Below, piece after piece: positions 8,174 to 15,690 of a stretch of DNA of 64,000 nt. Made by a program: the position numbers and the translations under genes. The DNA is from Treponema sp. (GTDB lineage: Bacteria > Spirochaetota > Spirochaetia > Treponematales > Treponemataceae). The notes under the pieces were generated by a model. It saw nothing but the letters and a program-made list of their open reading frames with translations. It was not told where the DNA came from and searched no databases. The DNA lies in NCBI GenBank assembly GCA_017934745.1, contig JAGBIY010000065.1, positions 1 to 64,000 of the forward strand. The letters run 5' to 3'. Each line of letters begins with the position of its first letter. Positions within the stretch are counted from its first letter, which is position 1.

Positions 8174-8320
8174 TTATTTTCCGCTCGAAGGATTGCCGTC
8201 GGGAGCCGTCTTGTAGCTTTCGTAGTTCAAGTCGCTGTCGTCGGTCGTGTAGGTCTTCTTGGAGCAAGAAAAAAGAGCGACGAGCGAGACAAGCGCGAAG
8301 AGCGCAAAAAACTTTTTCAT
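8174..8320 (-). CDS. 48-residue lipoprotein
   Basis: This short gene encodes a signal peptide (MKKFFALFALVSLVALFSC) with a lipobox ending in Cys19, then a 29-residue hydrophilic tail rich in Ser, Asp and Tyr. A Shine-Dalgarno AGAGAGG precedes the ATG. It lies directly upstream of the membrane protein at 7260-8171 with a 2-nt gap. Such very small lipoproteins are easily missed by gene finders; a function cannot be given. Confidence 0.75.
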   Translation of the reverse strand: MKKFFALFALVSLVALFSCSKKTYTTDDSDLNYESYKTAPDGNPSSGK

Positions 8321-8399
8321 ATAAAACCTCTCTTTGACGGGAAATGAGCCGTTCCACGTCTAAAAAATTATACAAGAAAATGATACACTTTTCCCCATT

Positions 8400-9707
8400 A
8401 TGGCAGACATTATTCAACCAAGAGTCCTAAAGGGATTCAGAGACATTCTTCCAGCTTCGGAAATAGAGAGAGTTGGACTTCAGGAAAAAATCACGAAAGT
8501 TTACCGTTCGTTCGGCTTCGTGCCAATCGACACTCCGGTTTTGGAATACTCGGAGATTCTGCTCAGGAAATCGAACGGAGAGACTGAAAAGCAGGTGTTC
8601 AGGTTCGAGGACAACGGAAAGCGCGACGTCGCCATGAGGTTCGACTTGACGGTTCCGTTCGCGCGTTTCACGGCGGAGCACGAAAGCGAGCTCTACTTTC
8701 CGTTCAAGCGATACCACATCGCGAAAGTTTGGCGCGGAGAGAAGCCGCAGGCAGGACGCTACAGGGAATTCATGCAGTGCGACATCGACACGGTAGGCTC
8801 CGACAGCGCGTCGGCGGACTTCGAGATTTTGAGCGTGATGAAGGCCGCGTTGAACGAAATCGGGGTCACGAACATCACAATCCATGTGAACCACAGGGGC
8901 ATCTTCAACCGCTTCCTTTCGAGAATCGGCGCAGCTGAAAAGTCGGAGGACATTCTCCGCTCAGTGGACAAGCTCGCGAAGGTCGGAGAGGAGGAAGTGA
9001 AGAAGGAACTCGTCGAATTCACTTCGTCGGAGGAGAAGGCGGAACAGATTCTCAAGTACATCAAAGGCGGAGAGGATTTCGACAAGACATTGGACACGCT
9101 TGAAGAGATGGCGGGCGGAGAAGCGGAAGACACGAAGCGCATGAGGGAAATCAGGCAGATGATGAAGGCGGCAGGAATCGAATCCACATACGTCCTCGAC
9201 CCATCGATAACGCGCGGCCTCGACTACTACACAGGAGTCGTGTACGAGACCTTCCTGAACGACTGCCCGGAAATCGGCTCTGTCTGTTCGGGTGGAAGGT
9301 ACGACAACCTCGCCGGCCTCTACACCAAGACGAAGCTTCCTGGAGTCGGAGCGTCAATCGGACTCGACCGGCTCATCGCGGGCCTTGAGAAGCTCGGAAA
9401 GACATCCAAGAAAGGAAGCTACCTCGACGCGGAAATCTACTGCATGGACAAGTCGCTGGCCATCCACTACCAAGGTGTCGCGGCGAAGCTCAGGGCGAAG
9501 GGAATCGCGGTGGAAGTCTTCCCGGACGCGAAGAAAATCGGCCAGCAGTACGCTGTCACGGACGCGAAGGGCGTCAAATGGGGAATCCTCATCGGAACGA
9601 ACGAAGCGGAGAAGAACGTGCTCACGCTCAAGAAGCTTGAGACGAGGGAACAGTTCCCGGAATTGACGGTCGAGCAGGCGGCGGAGAAGATTCTCTCGGA
9701 AAAATAA
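8400..9707 (+). CDS. hisS: Histidyl-tRNA synthetase
   Basis: This 435-residue class II synthetase charges tRNA-His. The sequence shows LKGFRDILP near the start, motif 2 (KVWRGEKPQAGRYREFMQCD), the histidine-binding RGLDYYTG and motif 3 (GVGASIGLDR), followed by an anticodon-binding domain of about 90 residues. The ATG at 8400 has no Shine-Dalgarno; a weak -10 (TACACT) ends about 10 nt before it, so the leader may be only a few bases. It diverges from the small lipoprotein gene. Confidence 0.96.
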   Translation: MADIIQPRVLKGFRDILPASEIERVGLQEKITKVYRSFGFVPIDTPVLEYSEILLRKSNGETEKQVFRFEDNGKRDVAMRFDLTVPFARFTAEHESELYFPFKRYHIAKVWRGEKPQAGRYREFMQCDIDTVGSDSASADFEILSVMKAALNEIGVTNITIHVNHRGIFNRFLSRIGAAEKSEDILRSVDKLAKVGEEEVKKELVEFTSSEEKAEQILKYIKGGEDFDKTLDTLEEMAGGEAEDTKRMREIRQMMKAAGIESTYVLDPSITRGLDYYTGVVYETFLNDCPEIGSVCSGGRYDNLAGLYTKTKLPGVGASIGLDRLIAGLEKLGKTSKKGSYLDAEIYCMDKSLAIHYQGVAAKLRAKGIAVEVFPDAKKIGQQYAVTDAKGVKWGILIGTNEAEKNVLTLKKLETREQFPELTVEQAAEKILSEK

Positions 9708-9709
9708 GC

Positions 9710-10081
9710 TCACTCGCCTTTCACGGCATTTTCGGCTCGCATTCGATTCATGTAGACGGACACGGAATTCTCAGGAACCCAGCCGTCGTCGAGCGCGAGC
9801 CATTTTTCATACTTTTCGTCGTCGCCGTCGACCACCTTCACAGTGCGCTCACCGACGATTTTTCCCATCATGTCCTTCCTCATGTTCTTCACGACTTTTG
9901 CCTCGTATGAGGGATTTTCACGGCAGGCGACATAGGGAATCTTCACCACAGCCCACTGGTATTCAATGTCGAGAGCCTCCAAATCGGCCTCGTTGAACAC
10001 AATCGAATCCTTCTCCCTGCACGAAAAAAACAGGCAAGAGGAAGCGAGCAACAAGGCGGGGACAATTTTCAAACATTTCAT
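9710..10081 (-). CDS. Small lipoprotein, probably SH3-like
   Basis: The 123-residue product starts with a signal peptide ending in a cysteine (LFFSC), suiting a spirochaete lipoprotein. The rest contains CRENPSYEAKVVKNM, a pattern seen in bacterial SH3 (SH3b) domains, and ends with DDGWVPENSVSVYMN, the usual closing strand of that fold. The start at 10081 follows GGTG. It converges on hisS with a 2-bp gap. Function unknown; cell-envelope localisation is inferred. Confidence 0.75.
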   Translation of the reverse strand: MKCLKIVPALLLASSCLFFSCREKDSIVFNEADLEALDIEYQWAVVKIPYVACRENPSYEAKVVKNMRKDMMGKIVGERTVKVVDGDDEKYEKWLALDDGWVPENSVSVYMNRMRAENAVKGE

Positions 10082-10105
10082 GATGTTCACCAAAAAAAAA
10101 GATTT

Positions 10106-10519
10106 TCAGTCTGGAATCGAATCCGCAAGATACTTGGCGACTTGGGAATAGATGAGCAAGTCGGAATCCACGAAATTCAACGTCGGAATCTCGGCGATTT
10201 CCGCCCAGCGGTACTCTGTGTGCTCGCTCAGGACATACTTCTCCGCCATACCGTCGTGCGGAACGTCTATTAGGTACGCATGGAGGAGCCGCTCCGCTCC
10301 GTTGTGCTTGAACGTGGTCTCGGCAATCATCTTCTCCACGGAAACCTTCACACCGAACTCTTCCTCAAATTCACGGACGACGGCATCTTCCTCGCTCTCG
10401 CCCTCCTCGACCTTTCCGCCGGGAAATTCCCATCTGCCGCCCATCTGTCCCGTAGGATTCCTGTGGGCGATGAGCACCTTCTTGTCGTTGAAAGCGATGC
10501 ACGCTATCGATGTTTTCAT
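10106..10519 (-). CDS. MutT-like NUDIX hydrolase
   Basis: This 137-residue protein carries a complete Nudix box (G-x5-E-x7-RExxEExG, read as GGKVEEGES...REFEEEFG). RWEFPGGK and the C-terminal HTEYRWA are typical of the MutT/8-oxo-dGTP group, which clean the nucleotide pool of oxidised dGTP. AGGAG sits 8 nt before the chosen ATG at 10519; the longer reading frame upstream has no such site. A 25-bp gap separates it from the lipoprotein downstream, so the two may share a transcript. Confidence 0.85.
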   Translation of the reverse strand: MKTSIACIAFNDKKVLIAHRNPTGQMGGRWEFPGGKVEEGESEEDAVVREFEEEFGVKVSVEKMIAETTFKHNGAERLLHAYLIDVPHDGMAEKYVLSEHTEYRWAEIAEIPTLNFVDSDLLIYSQVAKYLADSIPD

Positions 10520-10566
10520 TTTCAGCTCCTGAATTTCCAGCGAAAAAACTGGAAACAAGTATATCA

Positions 10567-10602
10567 AACCTGTTCTGAAACTTCACTTTCTGAACAAGCT
10601 AC
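10567..10602. repeat. CTGTTC palindromic repeat, copy 1
   Basis: GTTCTGAAA and TTTCTGAAC form an 8-bp stem with one mismatch around CTTCAC. The unit begins AACCTGTTC as do the copies at 23477 and 45875. It lies in the short gap between the NUDIX and HAD genes. Confidence 0.6.
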
Positions 10603-10613
10603 ACAGGTCTATT

Positions 10614-11252
10614 TTAACAGATTATTGGCAGTTCATTCAAAGATTTGATTATTTTCCATGCCGATTTTTGCATCTCGCTGTCGGGCTGAATCTGGTCGGG
10701 AACCATCACGCACCTTATGCCGGCCGCCACGGCCGCCCTCACCCCGTTCGGGCTGTCCTCCACGGCGATGCAGTCGGCCGCGGAAAGAGAGAGCGAATCG
10801 AGAGACTTCAAGTATATGTCGGGAGCCGGTTTCGAGTGGAGAACCTTGTCGCCGGTCGTTATCGTCTCGAAATAGTCGAATATGCCCGCGTTCTTCAGCT
10901 GCCTCTGGACGCTCTCCCACCTTGTCGAAGAGGCGACCGCAAGCCTGAGCCGCTTTTTCTTCAGACTCTCAAGGCATTCCAACACGAAAGGCATGAGCTT
11001 CAGCCCCTCCTCGGCTTCGACCACGTGGAAAAGCTCGCTCGTCCTTTTGTAGAACCGCTCGGGCGCAACCTTGCCGGAGCAGTATTCTTCAAGCACGGAA
11101 AGGGTGTCGTTCGTGTTCTGTCCCACGCACCTGAAATAGGCTTCGTTTATACCTTCGATTCCGTACTCGTCCGCGGCCCTCTTCCAGCAGACCTTGCACA
11201 CGGACTCTGTGTCCAAGAGGATTCCGTCCATGTCGAAAATCACAGCTTTCAT
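10614..11252 (-). CDS. HAD-superfamily hydrolase, beta-phosphoglucomutase/phosphatase type
   Basis: The 212-residue protein has the HAD motifs in order: DMDGILLDTE (nucleophile Asp and acid Asp), a helical cap, VASSTR (motif II Ser/Thr), the Lys in HSKPAPDIY (motif III) and VEDSPNGVRAA (motif IV). It resembles phosphatases and mutases of the PGMB or YniC type acting on small sugar phosphates; the substrate cannot be read from sequence. GAGGAG precedes the ATG. It lies downstream of the cstA terminator and so has its own promoter or relies on read-through. Confidence 0.85.
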   Translation of the reverse strand: MKAVIFDMDGILLDTESVCKVCWKRAADEYGIEGINEAYFRCVGQNTNDTLSVLEEYCSGKVAPERFYKRTSELFHVVEAEEGLKLMPFVLECLESLKKKRLRLAVASSTRWESVQRQLKNAGIFDYFETITTGDKVLHSKPAPDIYLKSLDSLSLSAADCIAVEDSPNGVRAAVAAGIRCVMVPDQIQPDSEMQKSAWKIIKSLNELPIIC

Positions 11253-11264
11253 TCAAATCTCCTC

Positions 11265-11310
11265 AAAAAAAGTCCCGGACTCCATGCAAAAAGGAATCCG
11301 GGACTTTTAT
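11265..11310 (-). terminator. Rho-independent terminator of cstA
   Basis: On the minus strand AAAGTCCCGGATTCC pairs with GGAGTCCGGGACTTT and is followed by a run of seven T. It is 24 bp past the cstA stop and just before the HAD gene. Confidence 0.9.
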
Positions 11311-11333
11311 TTCAACAAATCAAGAAATCTTCA

Positions 11334-13091
11334 TCAAGCCTTTTTCGTCTGCTTCATGAAAGTCTTGAATCCTTCAACCGCGAGAATCACGGCGAGGATG
11401 GCCATGGAAGCGGCGAAGAAGAGCTGGAACCAGTTGCCCCAGAAGAACGCGCCCTCCTTTCCGGCGACCATCGCTCCGATTTTTCCCACAACTGTGAGGA
11501 CGAGCTGCGTCAATGTAGCGATGAGCATGAAGCACATCGGAATGTAGAACATCTTGTTGTTCTTTCCGACAGAGCCGAGCCAAGCCGCCACTGCAAGAAG
11601 GGCGATTCCTGCGAGGAGCTGGTTCGCAGAACCGAACAAGGCCCAGATTGCGGAAAGCGAGAGACCGCCGAGGATACAGCCGATGATGACCATGAATGCA
11701 GTTCCCACGAGAGGGTTCGCAAGGCACTTCCTGACAGGGGATTTCGCATCTTGCCACGTTTTCTCGTCCTCGGAAAGGAAAAGCTCCGAGAACATGAAGC
11801 GGCTCAGGCGTGTGGCCGAGTCGAGAGATGTCAAAGCGAAGACCGAGACGGCGAGCGTCAAGAGGGCCTTTATCGAATTGAAGACATGAGTGTTCTCGTC
11901 ACCGAACATCAAGGCTATTCCCGAACCGAAAGCAGTGGCAGGTGAGCCCTTGAACGCGAAAAGTCCAGTTTCTGGGTCCTGAATTATGAAATTCTTGTAG
12001 ATTACTCCGACCGCTATCAAAGAGATGATTCCGAGAGCGGACTCGATGAGCATTGAGCCGTATCCGATTGCCTTTGCGTTTTTCTCGTTGTCGAGCTGCT
12101 TTGAGGAAGTTCCAGAGGCGATGAGCGAATGGAAGCCAGAGCAGGCACCGCAGGCCACGGTGATGAACAGTGTCGGGAAGAGCATTCCAGGCTTCTGAAT
12201 CCAGCCCGTGAAGGCGGGCATCGTGAATTCGACACCCCTTGCGGCGCCTGTGAAAGCCGAGTAGACGATACCGACGATGGCGATGAACATCATCGCGTAC
12301 AAGAGGAACGAAGAAAGATAGTCGCGAGGCTGGAGCATTATCCAGACAGGGATGAGCGAGGCGACCGCGATGTAGAGTCCGATGAGGACAATCCAAGTCA
12401 CGCGTCCCAAGGCGAGACCGACATTGAGGCCGAGGATTATGATTCCCACGATTGCGACGATTCCGACGATTGTGGCGGGAAGAGTCTTCACGCCGAGGCG
12501 GTTTGTCGCTATTCCGTAGAGGATTGCGAGGACGATGAAAAGGAATGAAATCATTGCAGTCGTCTGGTTTCCAGTCGGGTTCAAGACGAAGCCGAATCTT
12601 CCAGAAGCCAAATCTTCAGCGGAAGTCAAGAAAGTGGAAGCGACCACGTTGACGAACGAAGCGATTACGAGAATCAAGACGAGAAGAGCGAAGATGATGA
12701 AGAGCTTCTTTGAAGCCTTGCCCATTGTCGACTTGATGATTTCACCGACAGACTTTCCCCCGTTTCTGACAGAAGCGAAGAGCGAACCGAAATCCTGCAA
12801 TCCACCAAAGAAGATTCCTCCGACGACACACCAGAGGAAGACAGGCACCCATCCGAAGACGGCCGCCTGGATAGGTCCGTTGATAGGGCCTGCTCCGGCT
12901 ATCGAAGAAAAGTGATGTCCCATCAAAACGGCAGGTTTAGCGGGAACGTAATCCACACCGTCGGGCATCTCGACAGACGGTGTCTTCTTTGCGGGGTCGA
13001 TGCCCCACTGTTTTGCCAAATAGCTGCCGTAGAAAACATAGCCAGCCAGAAGCAAAACGATTGCAGCGATAATGATGAATAAAGCTGTCAT
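11334..13091 (-). CDS. cstA: CstA-family carbon starvation transporter
   Basis: This 585-residue, many-helix membrane protein belongs to the CstA family, whose studied members import pyruvate or peptides. Typical stretches are GHHFSSIAGAGPINGP near residue 58, SGFHSLIASGTSSKQ, FGSGIALMF and LFGSANQLLAGIALL. The length is shorter than E. coli CstA (about 700) but fits the shorter bacterial group. AAGGAGGAG gives a strong ribosome site. It is a single-gene unit with its own terminator. Confidence 0.93.
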   Translation of the reverse strand: MTALFIIIAAIVLLLAGYVFYGSYLAKQWGIDPAKKTPSVEMPDGVDYVPAKPAVLMGHHFSSIAGAGPINGPIQAAVFGWVPVFLWCVVGGIFFGGLQDFGSLFASVRNGGKSVGEIIKSTMGKASKKLFIIFALLVLILVIASFVNVVASTFLTSAEDLASGRFGFVLNPTGNQTTAMISFLFIVLAILYGIATNRLGVKTLPATIVGIVAIVGIIILGLNVGLALGRVTWIVLIGLYIAVASLIPVWIMLQPRDYLSSFLLYAMMFIAIVGIVYSAFTGAARGVEFTMPAFTGWIQKPGMLFPTLFITVACGACSGFHSLIASGTSSKQLDNEKNAKAIGYGSMLIESALGIISLIAVGVIYKNFIIQDPETGLFAFKGSPATAFGSGIALMFGDENTHVFNSIKALLTLAVSVFALTSLDSATRLSRFMFSELFLSEDEKTWQDAKSPVRKCLANPLVGTAFMVIIGCILGGLSLSAIWALFGSANQLLAGIALLAVAAWLGSVGKNNKMFYIPMCFMLIATLTQLVLTVVGKIGAMVAGKEGAFFWGNWFQLFFAASMAILAVILAVEGFKTFMKQTKKA

Positions 13092-13119
13092 TTCATCTCC
13101 TCCTTAAGAGATAAAAACG

Positions 13120-13647
13120 TTATATTGCTTCAACCGTCTTTTTCAGGCTTTTGCCGAGACGGTTGTAAGTCGCGCGCATTGTCGAAGTCTCCAAGGCCGC
13201 CAGCCTAAAGTCGCTCCAGCCCTTGAGAGTCATCATGTACGATTTTGAATGCTTGATTTTTCTTATCGCGTCGAAAGCGTCGCCCTCGATTCTGTCGGAG
13301 ACAATCACGAGAGTGACGTCCGTGTTCCTGTGCCCGAAATACGGGACGAAACCTGAAAGCCCTTCCCGCCAGGCAGCAGCCACGATTTCAAGGAGGGTCT
13401 TCATGTCGAGATTTTCGGACACATAGAAGAAGACCCGCTCGGCAGAATCGGACTCTGAGAGTTTCGCGGACTTCACGAGGAAATATTGCTCTGTGTGGGA
13501 TTTGAAAACGGCCTCGGCGAAGAAAGGCTTCGTTATTGAAGAAAAGCCACCTTGCCCGCCATCAACGGAGTCTTCCCCCGGACGTTTTATGGTGTAATAC
13601 CGTTCGAAGGATTTCAGAATTTTTTGGGCAGCGTCAGAACTTTTCAT
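13120..13647 (-). CDS. Conserved hypothetical cytosolic protein
   Basis: I do not recognise this 175-residue protein. It has no signal peptide or membrane segment and looks like a mixed alpha/beta fold with a basic C terminus (NRLGKSLKKTVEAI). The middle (ERVFFYVSENLDMKTLLEIV and TLVIVSDRIEGDAFDAI) suggests buried strands. A promoter TTGAGT-18-TAGAAT (TAGAAT at 13664-13659, minus strand) lies 11 nt before the ATG, so the leader is very short and there is no Shine-Dalgarno. It is followed 28 bp later by cstA in the same direction. Confidence 0.65.
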   Translation of the reverse strand: MKSSDAAQKILKSFERYYTIKRPGEDSVDGGQGGFSSITKPFFAEAVFKSHTEQYFLVKSAKLSESDSAERVFFYVSENLDMKTLLEIVAAAWREGLSGFVPYFGHRNTDVTLVIVSDRIEGDAFDAIRKIKHSKSYMMTLKGWSDFRLAALETSTMRATYNRLGKSLKKTVEAI

Positions 13648-13758
13648 AATCGAGAAATATTCTACTTATTTCGCCCCAAAAAACTCAATAAAAAAAACGA
13701 ACTTTGTTTCTATTTTCCAGTACAAAAATCAAAAAAAGCGTTTTCCAGTTGAAAAAAA

Positions 13759-14718
13759 TCAGTCGAGCATGGAAACAAATTCCCTGAAACGGCGGACTCT
13801 CTCCTCGCTGGACTTGTAGCCGCTCTCGCCGGGGTAGAACTTGTAGCGGATGGAAACGTTCTTCAAGCGGACATCGGGAGAAGGATGTGTCTTTCCAAAT
13901 CCGGAAGAATCCGAGGCCGAGGCATTCCTCTTGAGGGCGTTCAGAACGCTGTCCATGGCGCGCGGGTTGTATCCGGCCCCGTGCAGCAGCTCAAGGGCCT
14001 TCGTGTCCGCCGAAAGCTCCTGCTGCTTCGAGTAGCCCTTCTCCAAAAGCTCCGATATTGCGGAATCGATTTCCTCCGTCATGGCGGCGGCCTGCGCCAC
14101 GGACTCGGCGCTTCCAGAATTCGCAGCAACCACGGCAGTTCCACCCGCCTGGGCGAAAGCTCCGCCGATGCGGCTCTTCTTTATGGCCTTCGCGCTGTGC
14201 TCCAAAAGGACATGGCCGACTTCGTGCGCGAGGACAGCGGCCAAAGCATCCTCGCTTTCGCAGCATTTCACAAGGCCGAGAGTCACCATTATGTGTCCGC
14301 CGGAAGTCGCGAACGCGTTGAGTTCGGGAGAATCGAGGAGGACGACGGAATAGTCACGAAAGAGAATCGGACGCTCGGAGAAGACCGTGAGCGAATGGAG
14401 AACCTTGTTCAGGTAGGACTGGGCCTTGTCGGATTCGTAGACCTTGTACTTGGAGAGAATCTTGGCGGCGACTGCGCGTCCTATGTAGTACTCTTCCTCC
14501 GGCGTTATGTCCTCGAATGCGGACTCCATTGATTCGGCAGTCTTGTTCATCGATTTCTGCACGGTCTCGTCCGAAAAAGCCTCCGTAACCCTCTCCCTCA
14601 CGGATTCCGGTATCTTCGCGCCGCTGCTCTTTATTTTGTCGAGCCAGCTCTGAGGAAAGACGGGAGCCGAAAAAGCCACCAAACAAAACGCCAACAACGA
14701 TTTTCCAAAACTTCTCAT
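13759..14718 (-). CDS. Periplasmic M48-family zinc metalloprotease
   Basis: The 319-residue protein starts with a signal peptide (MRSFGKSLLAFCLVAFSAPVFP) and carries HEVGH within LAHEVGHVLLEHS, where the two histidines and the glutamate form the zinc site; the third ligand is likely the glutamate in QELSADTKAL. ATSGGHIMVTLGL is typical of the M48 (BepA/LoiP-like) group that degrades misfolded outer-membrane proteins. The start at 14718 follows GGGGA. The SH3-domain gene upstream ends 13 bp before it, indicating one operon. Confidence 0.9.
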   Translation of the reverse strand: MRSFGKSLLAFCLVAFSAPVFPQSWLDKIKSSGAKIPESVRERVTEAFSDETVQKSMNKTAESMESAFEDITPEEEYYIGRAVAAKILSKYKVYESDKAQSYLNKVLHSLTVFSERPILFRDYSVVLLDSPELNAFATSGGHIMVTLGLVKCCESEDALAAVLAHEVGHVLLEHSAKAIKKSRIGGAFAQAGGTAVVAANSGSAESVAQAAAMTEEIDSAISELLEKGYSKQQELSADTKALELLHGAGYNPRAMDSVLNALKRNASASDSSGFGKTHPSPDVRLKNVSIRYKFYPGESGYKSSEERVRRFREFVSMLD

Positions 14719-14731
14719 AAAATCCCCGCGC

Positions 14732-15190
14732 CTACTCAAGATTGAGATTTCCGGCAGACAAAAAATTCTTCAACTCGCTCTCCGAAACAGACTTCTTTTC
14801 CATTTCGTCCACGGCATCGTAATTGGCGGAGCCGCTTTTCCTGTACGCGGTCTCGTCCTCGTCGCTGAAGCCCTTTCCAGCGAGCGCAAGCTCGTCGGGG
14901 GAGATATCCAGGGCAGACTTCGAGACGATTTTCTTTTTCGACAGCGAAGTCGTTGGAATCCAACCGGACATTCCGTTCGACTTCCTCACCATCGTCCACT
15001 TCTCCCCCTCGCCCTCCTTTACGACGACGACTTCCTCGCCGTAAGCGGTCTTGGCGACTTTTGAAGCGAAAACGGATGCCTTCGCCCGAAGTTCCGCGTT
15101 CGGGACGGAAACGAACTTCCTGTCCCCCACATCAGCCGAGACACGGAAAAGAGAAAAAGCCAGAATCGAAACAACAAAAAACCTCTTCAT
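14732..15190 (-). CDS. Secreted SH3-domain protein
   Basis: The 152-residue protein has a signal peptide (MKRFFVVSILAFSLFRVSA) and one SH3b domain at about residues 22-82, ending in MSGWIPTTSLS, the usual last strand. The acidic C-terminal half is not recognisable. SH3b domains often bind cell wall or proteins in the periplasm. It lies just upstream of the M48 protease and 11 bp after the ArsR gene in the same direction, so the three form a probable operon. Confidence 0.8.
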   Translation of the reverse strand: MKRFFVVSILAFSLFRVSADVGDRKFVSVPNAELRAKASVFASKVAKTAYGEEVVVVKEGEGEKWTMVRKSNGMSGWIPTTSLSKKKIVSKSALDISPDELALAGKGFSDEDETAYRKSGSANYDAVDEMEKKSVSESELKNFLSAGNLNLE

Positions 15191-15201
15191 GCCAAACTCC
15201 C

Positions 15202-15564
15202 CTACTCAGCAGCAGCTCCGCCATCACCAGCGGCCGTCACGCTCTCTATTCCCGAAACAAGTTCCTTTATCCTCTCAAGAACACCATATTGGAAACGGAC
15301 GCTGTAGAAAACCTGCGTACCGGATTTTTTCGAGGAAAGAATCCCCGCATCCTTCATCACTTTCAGGTGGTGGGAGACTGCGGGCCTTGAAAGGACGGAC
15401 ATTTTCGCAAGGCTGGACACATCGATTCCATCATTGCCGGCATCGATTATGTCCAAAATCAGAGTCTGCCTCATCTTGTCGCCGATGGCCACGAAAATGT
15501 CGGAGCAATCCTCGAACTTTTTTTTCAACTGCGATATCCTCGCTTTTTTCTCTTCGTCAGTCAT
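15202..15564 (-). CDS. ArsR-type winged-helix repressor
   Basis: This 120-residue regulator has the ArsR helix-turn-helix LAKMSVLSRPAVSHHLKVMK and the wing GTQVFYSV. No cysteine metal-binding motif of the ELCVCD kind is visible, so it is probably not an arsenic or cadmium sensor. The start at 15564 follows AAGGAA. It diverges from the RND exporter gene, and an inverted repeat just before that gene (15643-15660) is its likely operator. It may control the exporter and its own operon with the SH3 and M48 genes. Confidence 0.88.
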   Translation of the reverse strand: MTDEEKKARISQLKKKFEDCSDIFVAIGDKMRQTLILDIIDAGNDGIDVSSLAKMSVLSRPAVSHHLKVMKDAGILSSKKSGTQVFYSVRFQYGVLERIKELVSGIESVTAAGDGGAAAE

Positions 15565-15642
15565 GAACAATTCCTTATGTTGACACAAAATTTTTAATTC
15601 AATATTATGTCTATCGGTTTATCCGTTTAATCTTTTGAACCA

Positions 15643-15660
15643 ATGATAAATGTTTATCAT
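15643..15660. promoter_or_regulatory. Inverted-repeat operator in the ArsR/RND divergent region
   Basis: ATGATAAA and TTTATCAT are perfect 8-bp arms around TG, a form typical of ArsR-family sites. It is 30 bp before the RND start and 79 bp before the ArsR start. Binding by the neighbouring ArsR protein is inferred. Confidence 0.6.
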
Positions 15661-15690
15661 AAATTTTTCAATCATTTTCGGAGGAAACAG

